64,000 nt of DNA from Streptomyces tendae (GCF_008632955.1 NZ_CP043959.1:496001-560000), one strand, 5' to 3'; counted from the stretch's first letter, positions 44,084 to 53,354 are shown. The notes: generated by a model not told the origin, from the letters alone. Translations and numbers: made by a program.

Positions 44084-44782
44084 ATGGGTGCCGTGAAGAC
44101 GAAGCGCATGCCGCGTGCGGTCCGCGAACAGCAGATGCTGGACGCGGCCGTACGGACCTTCGGTCACCGGGGGTACATGGCCGCGTCGATGGACGAGATC
44201 GCCGAACTGGCGGGCGTGTCCAAGCCGTTGGTGTACCTGTACCTGAACTCCAAGGAGGACCTGTTCACCGCGTGCATCCGGCGTGAGGCCAGGGCGCTGA
44301 CCGAGGCGGTCCGCGCCGGGGCCCGGCCCGAACTGCCGGCCGACCGGCAGCTCTGGTCGGGCCTGACCGCGTTCTTCACGCACACCGCGCGGCACCCCGA
44401 CGGCTGGGCGGTGCTGCATCTCCAGGCGCGCACGCACGGCGAGGTGTTCGCCGCAGAGGTCGCGGCGATGCGCGCGGAGATCGTCGCGTTCGTGACGCAG
44501 CTCATCCTGGCCGCCGCGCGGGAGGCCCACCGGGACCCGGACCTGCGCGAGGCCGAGGTGTCCGGGCTGGCCGAGGCGCTGGTCGGGGCCGCCGAGTCGC
44601 TGGCCGACTGGGCCAATGTCACCCCCGGGGTCACCGCCCGGCAGGCGGCGGCCACGCTGATGAACTTCGCGTGGGCCGGCCTGGGCGACCTGATGGCCGG
44701 CCGGCACTGGTCGCCCCCCGACGACACCGGCGACGCGGACGCCCCCGGGCCTCAGAGCGGGCTGACCTCACCGGTGAGGTGA
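44084..44782 (+). CDS. TetR family transcriptional regulator
   Basis: 232-residue repressor. Helix-turn-helix: SMDEIAELAGVSKPLVYLYL near residues 38-57. Ligand domain carries VLHLQARTHGEVFAAEVAAM and VSGLAEALVGAAESLADW. ATG 44084 is used; ATG 44108 is a possible internal start. The gene converges on the htdX-like gene and overlaps its 3' end by 31 bases. It is the only TetR close to the fatty-acid divergon and may bind the TTAC...GTAA operators at 46975-47004; inference. Confidence 0.88.
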   Translation: MGAVKTKRMPRAVREQQMLDAAVRTFGHRGYMAASMDEIAELAGVSKPLVYLYLNSKEDLFTACIRREARALTEAVRAGARPELPADRQLWSGLTAFFTHTARHPDGWAVLHLQARTHGEVFAAEVAAMRAEIVAFVTQLILAAAREAHRDPDLREAEVSGLAEALVGAAESLADWANVTPGVTARQAAATLMNFAWAGLGDLMAGRHWSPPDDTGDADAPGPQSGLTSPVR

Positions 44783-45621
44783 ACCCGGCCGCGGCCGCCG
44801 CGCAGGGCGAACCGCCCGCCGTCCGCCGCGTAGGTCACCGTGCCGGGCAGCAGCACCGGGGCGCGGAAGTCCGCCCGTACGGTGGCCGCGTCCGGGGTGC
44901 CGTGCGTGGCGAGGCAGCGGGCGACGGTCCACATGCCGTGCGCGATGGCGCGGGGGAATCCGAAGAGGCGTGCGGTGAGCGGGTGCAGGTGGATGGGGTT
45001 GCGGTCACCGGACGCGGCGCCGTAGCGGCGGCCCAGGTCCCCGGCGAGCCGCCACTCCGCGACGGCGGGAAGCCCTTCGGCGTCCTCCCGTGTCTCCTCA
45101 GGGTCCTTGGGGGGCGTGGCGGTGGTCCGGTGCCGGGCCAGGTAGGTGCTGCGTGACTCCCACACGACCTCGCCGCCCGCCCGCAGCTCCGTGACCACGG
45201 CGGCCTCGGTGCCGCGCCGGTGCGGGACCAGCCCGTCGACCTGCACGCTCAGGTCGTAGGCGTCGGCGGACGGCGTCGCGCGGCGCCGGGTGATGCCGAT
45301 CGAGGTGTGGACGAGCCCGAGCAGCGGGAGCGGGAAGTCCCGGGCGCTCATCAGCCGCATGGCGAGCGGGAAGCCCAGCACGTGCGGATACGTCACGGGC
45401 AGCGTGCCCGTGCCGTCCGGGAAGCCGCACACCCTCTCGTACGCGGTGAGCCGGGCGGGATCGGCGCGCAGGCCCGGGAGTACCAGCCGGGTGCGCGGGT
45501 GCGCGGCGGCGGGGTCCGGGCGGCGGAACGGCGACAGCACCGCGCCGCGGGCGAGCAGCGGGGTGAGGGCCGGGGCGTGGGTGAGGACGGCCTCGGCGCG
45601 GTCCGAGGGGGGCGGTGTCAT
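44752..45621 (-). CDS. MaoC-like (R)-3-hydroxyacyl-thioester dehydratase, HtdX-like
   Basis: 289-residue double hot-dog dehydratase acting on 3-hydroxyacyl-thioesters. The hydratase-2 motif YGAASGDRNPIHLHP in the second half (about residue 195) supplies the catalytic Asp and His; FGFPRAIAHGMWTVA follows. The N-terminal hot-dog half is degenerate. ATG 45621 is preferred for ribosome-site spacing; GTG 45630 overlaps the upstream fabG stop (GTGA) and would add three residues. Gene order htdX-fabG4-divergent-fadA2 is the same as in M. tuberculosis (Rv0241c-Rv0243). Confidence 0.82.
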   Translation of the reverse strand: MTPPPSDRAEAVLTHAPALTPLLARGAVLSPFRRPDPAAAHPRTRLVLPGLRADPARLTAYERVCGFPDGTGTLPVTYPHVLGFPLAMRLMSARDFPLPLLGLVHTSIGITRRRATPSADAYDLSVQVDGLVPHRRGTEAAVVTELRAGGEVVWESRSTYLARHRTTATPPKDPEETREDAEGLPAVAEWRLAGDLGRRYGAASGDRNPIHLHPLTARLFGFPRAIAHGMWTVARCLATHGTPDAATVRADFRAPVLLPGTVTYAADGGRFALRGGRGRVHLTGEVSPL

Positions 45622-45626
45622 GGCGT

Positions 45627-46934
45627 TCACGCCCCCAGCAGGCTCTGGCCGCAGACGCGCACGACCTGGCCGTTGACCGCGCCCGAGCCGGGGTGGGCGA
45701 GCCAGGCGGTGGTCTCGGCGACGTCGACGGGCAGACCGCCCTGGGCCAGGGAGTTCATCCGGCGCCCGGCCTCCCGGATGAACAGGGGGACGGCGGCCGT
45801 CATCCTGGTCTCGATGAAGCCGGGCGCGACCGCGTTCACCGTCACCCCGTGCTCGGCGAGCGCGCGGGGCGCGAGGGCGCGGACCAGCCCCGTGATGCCG
45901 GCCTTGCTCGCGCCGTAGTTGGTCTGGCCGGCGTTCCCGGCGATGCCCGCGATGGAGGCGGTGGCGACGATCCGGCCGTCGCGCCGGAGCGCCCCCGCCT
46001 CCAGCAGCGCGTCGGTGGTGCGCAGCACGCTCGCGAGGTTCACCTCCAGCACCGGACTCCAGCGGTCCTTCGGCATGTTGACCAGGCGGCGGTCGCGGGT
46101 GATGCCGGCGTTGTGGACGAGTACGTCCAGTCCGCCGGGGAGCGCCTCGGCGATCCGGGCGCCCGCGTCGGCGGCGGTCAAGTCGAGCAACAGCACGCTG
46201 CCGCCGATCCGTTCGGCCACCCGGCGGGCGTCCTGCTCGGCCTGCGGGACGTCGAGGACGACCACCTCGGCGCCGTCCCGGGCCAGCGTCTCGGCGACGC
46301 CCTCGCCGATGCCCCGCGCGGCGCCCGTCACCAGGGCGGTGCGTCCGGTCAGCGGGCGGTCGGCGTCCTCGGCGGCGGGGCTCTCCTGGCCGCCGACGGT
46401 GACGACCTGGCCGCTGACGTAGGCGGACTTCGGGGAGAGCAGGAAGCGCAGGGTGGACTCGGCCGCGTCCGCGTCGGTGAGGCGGACCAGGTTCACGGTC
46501 CTGCCGCCGCCGGTCTCCTTGCCGAGCGAGCGGGTGAAGCCCTCCAACGCCTGCTGGGCGGCGGCCTGATGGTGGTCCGCGGGGTCGAGCGGGGCGCCGA
46601 GCACCACGATCCGGCCGCTCTCGGCCACCGAGCGCACGACGGGGTGCAGGGCGGCGTGCACCTCTGCGAGGTCCTCGACGGTGCGCACCCCGGTGGCGTC
46701 CAGGACGACGGCGGCGGGCCTGCCGGCGGTGTCGTCGGTGCCGAGTCCGGTGCGGGCGAGGACGGGCGCGAGGCCGAGCCGGGAGGCGCCCGCGGTGAGG
46801 TGGAGCAGCCCGCCCTCCAGCGCCGGGTGCTCCGCCGACCAGCGGCGCAGCGGGGCGGGCCGGGGCAGCCCCAGCCGGCGCGTGAGGAAGCGGCCCGGCG
46901 CGGTGCCGGTGAAGCTCAGATAGCGGTCGGCCAT
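45627..46934 (-). CDS. 3-oxoacyl-ACP/CoA reductase, FabG4-like (high molecular weight)
   Basis: 435-residue reductase of the long FabG type. Residues 1-190 are a degenerate flavodoxin/Rossmann-like half (AAVVLDATGVRTVEDLAEVH). The catalytic SDR half begins ALVTGAARGIGEGVAETLA near 195; NNAG appears as HNAGITRDR; the Tyr-x3-Lys is NYGASKAGITG near 337; PGFIETRMT follows. This matches M. tuberculosis FabG4 (Rv0242c, 454 residues). Cofactor probably NADH as in FabG4. Coupled to the HtdX-like gene. Confidence 0.88.
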   Translation of the reverse strand: MADRYLSFTGTAPGRFLTRRLGLPRPAPLRRWSAEHPALEGGLLHLTAGASRLGLAPVLARTGLGTDDTAGRPAAVVLDATGVRTVEDLAEVHAALHPVVRSVAESGRIVVLGAPLDPADHHQAAAQQALEGFTRSLGKETGGGRTVNLVRLTDADAAESTLRFLLSPKSAYVSGQVVTVGGQESPAAEDADRPLTGRTALVTGAARGIGEGVAETLARDGAEVVVLDVPQAEQDARRVAERIGGSVLLLDLTAADAGARIAEALPGGLDVLVHNAGITRDRRLVNMPKDRWSPVLEVNLASVLRTTDALLEAGALRRDGRIVATASIAGIAGNAGQTNYGASKAGITGLVRALAPRALAEHGVTVNAVAPGFIETRMTAAVPLFIREAGRRMNSLAQGGLPVDVAETTAWLAHPGSGAVNGQVVRVCGQSLLGA

Positions 46935-46974
46935 CGGGGACTCCCAGGTGTGCGTGCGAAGGGCTCACTCGGTG

Positions 46975-47004
46975 CTTACTCTGGAGTAAGGTTACCGAAG
47001 GTAA
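46975..47004. promoter_or_regulatory. Two tandem palindromes in the fabG4/fadA2 promoter
   Basis: CTTACTC-TG-GAGTAAG (46975-46990) and TTACC-GAA-GGTAA (46992-47004), almost abutting. They share the frame TTAC...GTAA and lie between the divergent starts at 46934 and 47035. Typical of a TetR repressor site set for fatty-acid genes. Confidence 0.6.
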
Positions 47005-47034
47005 GCCTATGTCACGGTGGAGGAGCAGGTCGAG

Positions 47035-48321
47035 ATGAGCACCCTGAAACCGGCCGCAGCGCGGCGCGTCGCGGTCATCGGCGGCAGCCGTGTCCCGTTC
47101 GCCCGCTCCGACGGGCCCTACGCCACCGCCTCCAACCAGGAGATGCTCACCGCCGCCCTGGACGGCCTGGTCGAGCGGTACGGGCTCGAACAGCCGGGCG
47201 CCGTGGGCGAGTTCGTCGCCGGGGCGGTCCTCAAGCACAGCCGTGACTTCAACCTCGCCCGGGAGACGGTCCTCGGCTCACGCCTGGACCCCCGCACCCC
47301 CGCCTACGACATCCAGCAGGCCTGCGGCACCGGGCTTCAGGCGATCGTGGCCGCCGCCAACAAGATCGCCCTCGGCCAGACCGAGGCCGCGGTCGCCGGC
47401 GGCTCCGACACCGCGAGCGACGCCCCCCTCGGCGTCAACGACGACCTGCGCAAGGTGCTTCTGGAGGCGCGCCGCGCCACGTCGTTCGGCGCCCGCCTCA
47501 AGGTGCTCGCCAAGGTGCGCCCCGGCCACCTCGTCCCCGACATCCCGCGCAACGCGGAGCCGCGCACCGGGCTGTCCATGGGCGAGCACGCCGCCGTGAC
47601 GGCCCGCGCCTGGGGCATCAGCCGCGAGGCGCAGGACGAACTGGCGGCGGCCAGCCACCAGCGGCTGGCGGCGGCGTACGAACGCGGGCTGTTCCAGGAT
47701 CTGGTGGTGCCCTTCCGAGGCCTCGCCCGGGACCAGAACCTGCGCCCCGGCTCCACGGTGGAGAAACTGGCCACGCTCAAGCCGGTGTTCGGCCTCGACC
47801 GGCCCGAGCCCACCATGACGGCGGGCAACTCCACCCCCCTCACCGACGGCGCCGCCGTCGTGCTGCTGGCGAGCGAGGAGTGGGCCGAGCAGCGGGGCCT
47901 GGAACCGCTGGCCTACCTCACCGCCCACGAGACCGCCGCCGTGGACTTCGTGCACGGCGACGTGGCGGACGGCGAGGACGGCCTGCTGATGGCCCCCGCG
48001 TACGCGGTCCCGCGCATGCTGGAGCGGGCCGGGCTGGGCCTGGACGACTTCGACCTGATCGAGATCCACGAGGCGTTCGCCTCCCAGGTGCTGGCCACCC
48101 TGGCCGCCTGGGAGAAGCGCGGCCTGCCGCCCGTCGACCGGTCCCGGCTGAACGTGGCCGGGTCGTCCCTGGCCACCGGACACCCCTTCGCCGCCACCGG
48201 CGCCCGCATCGTGGCGACCCTCGCCAAGCTCCTCGCCGAACGGGACGCCCCCGGCCGCGGGCTGATCTCGGTCTGCGCGGCCGGCGGTCAGGGCGTCACG
48301 GCGATCCTGGAACGGCCCTGA
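47035..48321 (+). CDS. Acetyl-CoA C-acyltransferase, FadA2-like
   Basis: 428-residue thiolase. Nucleophile Cys in IQQACGTGLQAI near residue 98; HEAFASQVLATLAAW block; GHPFAATGARI with catalytic His near 380; second Cys in VCAAGGQGVTAI near 415. ATG 47035 follows GTGGAGGAG; GTG 47017 is within that site. Divergent from fabG4-htdX, as fadA2 is in mycobacteria. With the reductase and dehydratase it covers three of the four steps of beta-oxidation or a reverse elongation cycle. Confidence 0.92.
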   Translation: MSTLKPAAARRVAVIGGSRVPFARSDGPYATASNQEMLTAALDGLVERYGLEQPGAVGEFVAGAVLKHSRDFNLARETVLGSRLDPRTPAYDIQQACGTGLQAIVAAANKIALGQTEAAVAGGSDTASDAPLGVNDDLRKVLLEARRATSFGARLKVLAKVRPGHLVPDIPRNAEPRTGLSMGEHAAVTARAWGISREAQDELAAASHQRLAAAYERGLFQDLVVPFRGLARDQNLRPGSTVEKLATLKPVFGLDRPEPTMTAGNSTPLTDGAAVVLLASEEWAEQRGLEPLAYLTAHETAAVDFVHGDVADGEDGLLMAPAYAVPRMLERAGLGLDDFDLIEIHEAFASQVLATLAAWEKRGLPPVDRSRLNVAGSSLATGHPFAATGARIVATLAKLLAERDAPGRGLISVCAAGGQGVTAILERP

Positions 48322-48563
48322 GCACGACCGCCCCGGCCCCGGACGGGGGCATACCTGAGTGACCCTCACGTAACCCCCGACACTGCACACGCTTGATCCC
48401 GGTCCCTTGCCGGACCCGCACGAACCCCTCACGCCAGGGCCGTACGATCCCCGCACCGACCGGTGGCGGACCGAGCCGCGGACGCCACCGGTGAGCGCCT
48501 CGGCGTGCGAGGCACGTACGTCGTGGCACACCGCAGTTCGCCTGCACGCCCCAGGAGCCGCCC

Positions 48564-50482
48564 GTGTCCACCCCGCACCACGCCACCGCCCTCGACGACG
48601 ACGTCCACGGGGCACCCGTCCTCGTCAGGCCGGCCACCCGGCGGCTGGACGGGGCCGTACGGGAGGCGTCCGTACCGTCGTTCGCGCAGCCGGTGCGGCA
48701 CGGGTCCCTCGCCGACCTGCCCTTCGACAACGCGAGCGCGGCACCGGGTGACGTCGTCCTCAGCCGCAAGACGGCGGACGGCTCCTGGCGCGACGTCACG
48801 GCGGAGGGATTCGCCGCCGAGGTCCTCGCCGCGGCGAAGGGACTCGTCGCCGAGGGACTGATGCCGGGCGACCGCGTCGCCGTCATGGCCCGCACCGTCT
48901 ACGAGTGGACGGTCCTCGACTTCGCCGCGTGGGCCGCCGGCCTCGTCACCGTGCCCGTCTACCCCACCTCGGCCTACCAGCCCGCTGGATCCTGCACGAC
49001 TCCGGCGCCGTCGCCGTGATCACCGAGACCTCCGCCCAGGCCGCCGCGCTCGGCCCGGAACTCCCGCACCTGCCCGACCTGCGGCACGTGTGGGTCATGG
49101 AGAAGGGCCACGTCGACGCCCTCGCGGACGCCGGGAGCCACCTGCCCGACCACGAGGTCGAGGTGCGCCGGGGCATGCTCGGCCCCGACACCCTCGCCAC
49201 CCTCGTCTACACCTCCGGCACCACCGGCCGCCCCAAGGGCTGCGCCCTCACCCACGGCAACTTCTTCGCCGAGGTCGACAACGCCATCGAGCTGCTCTAC
49301 CCCGTCTTCCGCGACCGGACGAACGACGAGGCCTCGGTGCTGCTGTTCCTGCCCATGTCCCACGTGTTCGGCCGGATGGTCGCCGTCGCCTGCGTACGGG
49401 CCCGGGTGCGTCTCGGGCACGCGCCCAGCCTCGCCGCCGAGGACCTGCTGCCGGACCTGGCGAGCTTCCGCCCCACCTGCCTGCTCACCATCCCGTACAT
49501 GCTGGAGAAGGTCTTCAACAGCGCCCGCGCCAAGGCCGAGTCGGGCGGCCGGCAGTCCACCTTCGACCGCGCGGCGGCGGTGGCCCGCCGCTACGGCGAG
49601 GCCCTTGAGGCCCGCCAGACCGGCAGCGGCGGCGGCCCCTCCCGCTCCCTGAAGGCGGCCCGCGCCCTCTACGACCCGCTGGTCTACCGGAAGATCCGCA
49701 ACGCCATGGGCGGCAAGGTCCGCTACGCCATCTGCGGCGGCTCCCCGCTGGGCCGCCGTCTCGCCGCCTTCTACGCCGGCGCCGGCATCGAGATCTTCGA
49801 GGGCTACGGCCTCACCGAGACCACCGGCGCCTCGACCGTGACGCCCCCGCTGCAGCCCCGCCTGGGCACGGTGGGCTGGCCGCTGCCCGGCACGAGGATC
49901 CGCATCGCGGCGGACGGCGAGGTCCTGGTCGCGGGCGAACACGTGCTGCGCGGCTACTGGGACCCGCAGGCGGGTGGAGTCGTGCCCGCCACCCGGGACG
50001 GCTGGTTCGCCACGGGCGACCTGGGCGAGCTGGACGACGAGGGCTACCTGACCATCACGGGCCGCAAGAAGGAGCTGATCATCACCGCGGGCGGCAAGAG
50101 CGTCGCCCCGGCCCCGCTGGAGAACTGGCTCCGCGCCCACCCCCTGATCTCCCAGGTCATGATCCTCGGCGACGACCGCCCCTACGTGTCCGCCCTGATC
50201 ACCCTCGACCTCGCCGGCATCAGCCACTGGCGCCGCATGAACGGCAAGCACCCGGTCCCGGCGAAGCTCCTCGTCGACGACGAGGAGCTGCTGGCGGTCC
50301 TGCAGCGCGCCGTCGACGAGGCCAACAAGATGCTGTCCCGCCCGGAGTCCATCCGGCGCTTCGCCGTCCTGCCGGAGGACTTCACCGAGGAGGCCGGCCA
50401 TCTGACACCCTCGATGAAGCTGCGGCGCGCGGAGATCATGCGGGACTTCGCGGACGAGGTGGAGGCGCTGTACGCGAGGTGA
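48564..50482 (+). pseudogene. AMP-dependent acyl-CoA synthetase (FadD15-like), frameshifted
   Basis: A long-chain acyl-CoA synthetase split into two frames at about 48980. The first part (48564 on, GTG with CAGGAG upstream) runs to VTVPVYPTSAYQ. The second resumes at RWILHDSGAVAVITETS and continues to the stop with TLVYTSGTTGRPKGCALTH (P-loop), GYGLTETTGASTV, GWFATGDLGELDDEGYL and GRKKELIITAGGK intact. Adding one base (a G between CAG and CCC) restores Y-Q-A-R-W-I-L. Everything else is intact, so this is a very recent mutation or an assembly error. Neighbour fadA2 fits fatty-acid use. Confidence 0.85.
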
Positions 50483-50485
50483 CCG

Positions 50486-51169
50486 TCAGGAGGCGGGTCC
50501 GTCCGGCGCGCGGGCGACCAGGAAGGCCTGGGGGGTGGGCTCGCCCTGCCGGGTGTCGGGCTCCCGGACGGTGCGCTGCACGAGGGCGAAGCCGGCCGCC
50601 TCCATCAGCTCCGCGATCCGCTCCGGTCTCATCCGGCGGAAGTCGAGCGTGACCGGGTGGCCCCACGGCCGCTCGTGCCGACGCGGCTCGTCGCCCATCT
50701 GGAACGCCACCAGCAGATGGCCCCCGGGCGCCAGTACCCGGCGGAACTCCGCGTACACGGCGGGCAGGTGCTCCGGCGGGGTGTGGATCGTGGAGTACCA
50801 GGAGACGAGGCCGGCGAGGGCGCCGTCGGGGAGGTCGAGGCCGAGCATCGAGCCCTGCTCGAAGCGCAGTCCTGGGTTCTCCCGGCGGGCGATCGCCAGC
50901 ATCGACGAGGACAGGTCGACGCCGTGGACGTCCAGCCCGAGCGAGGCGAGGTACCCGGTCACCCGGCCGGGACCGCACCCCACGTCGGCCACCCGGGCGC
51001 CCTTCCCGACCAGCTCGGCGAACCCGGCCAGCAGGGAACGGTCCAGCGGTGTGGCGGCGGGGAGGTCCCGGAACATCACGGCGTAGTCCTCGGCGATCGC
51101 GTCGTAGAAGGCGCGGGTGGCGAGGACGTGCTCCGGCTGATCGGTGTCCGCGGGTCGGCTGATGGTCAT
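50486..51169 (-). CDS. Class I SAM-dependent methyltransferase
   Basis: 227-residue methyltransferase. SAM motif I is VADVGCGPGRVTGYLASLG near residue 60; HGVDLSSSMLAIARRE (motif post-I) follows; WYSTIHTPPEHLPAVYAEFR is a frequent helix of the UbiE/MenG-like group. VLAPGGHLLVAFQMGDE is motif III. ATG at 51169. It converges on the acyl-CoA synthetase gene, with three bases between stops. Substrate unknown; small molecule. Confidence 0.85.
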   Translation of the reverse strand: MTISRPADTDQPEHVLATRAFYDAIAEDYAVMFRDLPAATPLDRSLLAGFAELVGKGARVADVGCGPGRVTGYLASLGLDVHGVDLSSSMLAIARRENPGLRFEQGSMLGLDLPDGALAGLVSWYSTIHTPPEHLPAVYAEFRRVLAPGGHLLVAFQMGDEPRRHERPWGHPVTLDFRRMRPERIAELMEAAGFALVQRTVREPDTRQGEPTPQAFLVARAPDGPAS

Positions 51170-51253
51170 GGGTCCGGACGCTACCGGCCCCCACTGACAG
51201 TCCCTCAGGGCGCGCGTGGCGCGCCCCGGTGCCGAGGGCCGCGTCCCTTCCGG

Positions 51254-51568
51254 CTACGCCACCCCCACGGCCCGCAGCACCGCCGTCGTCGCCGCCGCAC
51301 CGAGGACGACCAGGACGAACGGCGCCCGGTGCCACGCCAGCACCCCGCCCACGGCGACCCCGGCCGGGCGGGCCCACCCGGCGAACCCCCCGCCCTCGGT
51401 CAGCGCCCCCGTCGCCAGCAGCGCCACCAGCAGGACCACCGCACCGGCGGACAGCAGCACCCGCACCCGGTCCGGCAGTTCCACCCGCCCGTGCAGCGCG
51501 GGCCCGACCAGCCGGAAGGCGTACGTCCCCGCCGCCAGCGCGAGCACCATCCCGACCGTCCCGCTCAC
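51254..51568 (-). CDS. azlD: AzlD family membrane protein (branched-chain amino acid exporter subunit)
   Basis: 104-residue protein with four membrane helices: MVLALAAGTYAFRLVGPAL, VRVLLSAGAVVLLVALLATG, and WHRAPFVLVVLGAAATTAVL among them. Small subunit of AzlCD exporters for branched-chain amino acids. GTG 51568 overlaps the azlC stop (GTGA), the usual coupling of the two subunits. Family, size and position agree. Confidence 0.85.
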   Translation of the reverse strand: MSGTVGMVLALAAGTYAFRLVGPALHGRVELPDRVRVLLSAGAVVLLVALLATGALTEGGGFAGWARPAGVAVGGVLAWHRAPFVLVVLGAAATTAVLRAVGVA

Positions 51569-52302
51569 GACCCCGACTCCTTCCGCCCGCGTCCGTGCAG
51601 GAGCAGTCCCGCGAGCGCCGCCAGGACGGGCACGCCCGCCGGGACCGCCGGGGTCAGCGCCAGGGCGACGGCGGCACCGGCCAGGGCGGCCCGGCGGACG
51701 CCGGCGTCCTCGCGCAGGGCGGGCAGCACCAGCGCGGCCAGGACGGCGGGGAAGGCCGCGTCCAGGCCGTAGCGGGCCGTGTCGCCGAGGGCGCTGCCGG
51801 CCAGGGCGCCCGCCGCCACGCACGCGTTCCACGTGCCGAACAGGCCGACCCCCGACACCCAGAAGGCCGTACGGCGCCGTGCCGGGTCCTGCTGGGCGAG
51901 GGTGAAGGCGACGGTCTCGTCGGTCACCAGGTGCGCCCCGACCAGGCGGGCGAGCCTGCCGCGCCCGATGTGCTCGGCGACCGCGAGGCCGTACGCCGCC
52001 GTCCGGGTGTTGAGCAGCAGCCCCGTGGCCGCCGCCGCGACCGGACCGCCCCCGGCCAGCAGCACGCCCACCGCGCTGAACTGGGCGGACCCCGCGTACA
52101 CCACCAGGGACATCACCACCGGCACCCACACCGGCAGACCACCGGCGACCGCGATCGCCCCGAACGACACGCCGACGACGCCCCCGGCGAGGCACACCAG
52201 GGCCACGTCTCTGAGCAGGCCCGCGTCGACGGCCGACGGACCGGGTCCGGGGCGGCGACCCGGACCGGGACCGGACGAGGGTGTTCGCTTCACCGAACGC
52301 AT
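51565..52302 (-). CDS. azlC: AzlC family branched-chain amino acid exporter
   Basis: 245-residue membrane protein. Family signature GVSFGAIAVAGGLPVWVPVV and VVYAGSAQFSAVGVLLAGGG is present; TRTAAYGLAVAEH and LVTDETVAFTLAQQD follow. About seven helices. Basic N-terminus MRSVKRTPSSGPGPGRRPG. One candidate operator lies inside its first codons. It is divergent from an XRE-cupin regulator, the usual neighbour and probable repressor of azlCD. Exports leucine-type amino acids or their analogues (4-azaleucine in Bacillus). Confidence 0.88.
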   Translation of the reverse strand: MRSVKRTPSSGPGPGRRPGPGPSAVDAGLLRDVALVCLAGGVVGVSFGAIAVAGGLPVWVPVVMSLVVYAGSAQFSAVGVLLAGGGPVAAAATGLLLNTRTAAYGLAVAEHIGRGRLARLVGAHLVTDETVAFTLAQQDPARRRTAFWVSGVGLFGTWNACVAAGALAGSALGDTARYGLDAAFPAVLAALVLPALREDAGVRRAALAGAAVALALTPAVPAGVPVLAALAGLLLHGRGRKESGS

Positions 52303-52347
52303 GTTTCCTACAATGAACAGACACTGTCGCGTTCGTCAAGCCGAACG
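52283..52347. promoter_or_regulatory. Two GTTCG-N6-CGAAC operators in the azlC/XRE promoter
   Basis: Site 1 at 52283-52298: GTTCG-CTTCAC-CGAAC, within the first codons of azlC. Site 2 at 52330-52347: CGTTCG-TCAAGC-CGAACG, 24 bases before the regulator ATG. Same arms, same six-base spacer. Likely bound by the XRE-cupin protein. Confidence 0.65.
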
Positions 52348-52370
52348 ATCAGCCTCCTGGAGCGAACGAC

Positions 52371-52937
52371 ATGACTGACGGCACGCCGTCCCGCCTCCCC
52401 CTCGACTGGATCGCCGCCGCGCTGCGCCGCGAGCGCACCCGCGCCGGTCTCTCCCTCTCCGAGCTGGCCAAACGGGCCGGCATCGCCAAGTCCACGCTGT
52501 CCCAGCTGGAGGGCGCGGGCGGCAATCCCGGCATGGAGACCCTCTGGGCGCTGGCGGTGGCGCTGGGGGTGCCGTTCAGCGCGCTGGTGGAGCCCCCGGC
52601 GCCCGCCGTCCAGGTGATCAGGGCGGGGGAGGGGCCGGCCGTGCGCTCCGACCGGTCGAGCTATGTCGCGGCCCTGCTGTCGGCGAGCCCGCCCGGCGCG
52701 CGGCGCGACATCTACGCGGTGGACGTGGAGCCGGGGGCCGTCCGTGCCTCGGACTCGCACATTCCGGGAACGGTGGAGCACATCGTGGTGAGCGCCGGAC
52801 GGGTGAAGGCGGGACCTGAGGGGGAGGAGGTGGAACTCGGCCCCGGTGACTACATGGCGTATCGCGGGGATGTGCCGCACCGCTATGAGGCGCTGGAGCC
52901 CGGGACGCAATTCGTGCTGATCATGCAGCACGTCTGA
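52371..52937 (+). CDS. XRE family regulator with cupin domain
   Basis: 188-residue regulator. Helix-turn-helix at about 13-67 (LSLSELAKRAGIAKSTLSQL) and a C-terminal cupin (about 105-186: GTVEHIVVSAGRVKAGPEG, LGPGDYMAYRGDVPHRYEAL) that should bind a small ligand. Divergent from azlCD, as such regulators often are. ATG 52371 with CTGGAG upstream. Probably represses azlCD and itself and responds to an amino acid. Confidence 0.9.
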   Translation: MTDGTPSRLPLDWIAAALRRERTRAGLSLSELAKRAGIAKSTLSQLEGAGGNPGMETLWALAVALGVPFSALVEPPAPAVQVIRAGEGPAVRSDRSSYVAALLSASPPGARRDIYAVDVEPGAVRASDSHIPGTVEHIVVSAGRVKAGPEGEEVELGPGDYMAYRGDVPHRYEALEPGTQFVLIMQHV

Positions 52938-53078
52938 AGGCGGATGCCCGGGGCGAATGGGGCCCGGCCCTTAGGGGTCGTGCGGCGAGAATTCGCCGGA
53001 CATTCACCGGGCCGTGTCCCAGGAGATCCGGGACGACGGGCGATCAGGGGCGGCCCCGGCCGGCTCCGGAGAAAAGGC

Positions 53079-53112
53079 AGGAGCCCCGTTCGCCTCGCGG
53101 CGTGGGGCTCCT
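53079..53112 (-). terminator. Rho-independent terminator of the cold-shock gene
   Basis: On the minus strand AGGAGCCCC pairs with GGGGCTCCT around a 16-base loop, followed by GCCTTTTC. It is about 40 bases beyond the csp stop and is one of the few T-tract terminators here. Confidence 0.8.
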
Positions 53113-53150
53113 TGGGTACTGCTAGTCGTTCCCGGATCGGAGGATCAGGG

Positions 53151-53354
53151 TCAGGCCGGGGTGACGTTCTCCGCCTGCGGGCCCTTCGGGCCCTGCGTGA
53201 CGTCGAAGGTGACCTGCTGGTTCTCCTCGAGGGACCGGAAGCCGGTCGCGTTGATCGCGGAGTAGTGGACGAAGACGTCGGGGCCGCCGCCCTCCTGGGC
53301 GATGAATCCGAAGCCCTTTTCGGCGTTGAACCACTTCACGGTTCCGGTAGCCAT
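53151..53354 (-). CDS. Cold-shock domain protein (CspA family)
   Basis: 67-residue single cold-shock domain, an RNA/ssDNA chaperone. RNP1 is KGFGFIAQ and RNP2 is VFVHYSAI; it opens [17 protein letters not shown] and ends [10 protein letters not shown], all typical. ATG 53354 has GGAGGG upstream. A HrdB-like promoter places the start of transcription about 150 bases upstream, so the mRNA has a long leader as cspA-type genes do. Confidence 0.95.
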   Translation of the reverse strand: MATGTVKWFNAEKGFGFIAQEGGGPDVFVHYSAINATGFRSLEENQQVTFDVTQGPKGPQAENVTPA

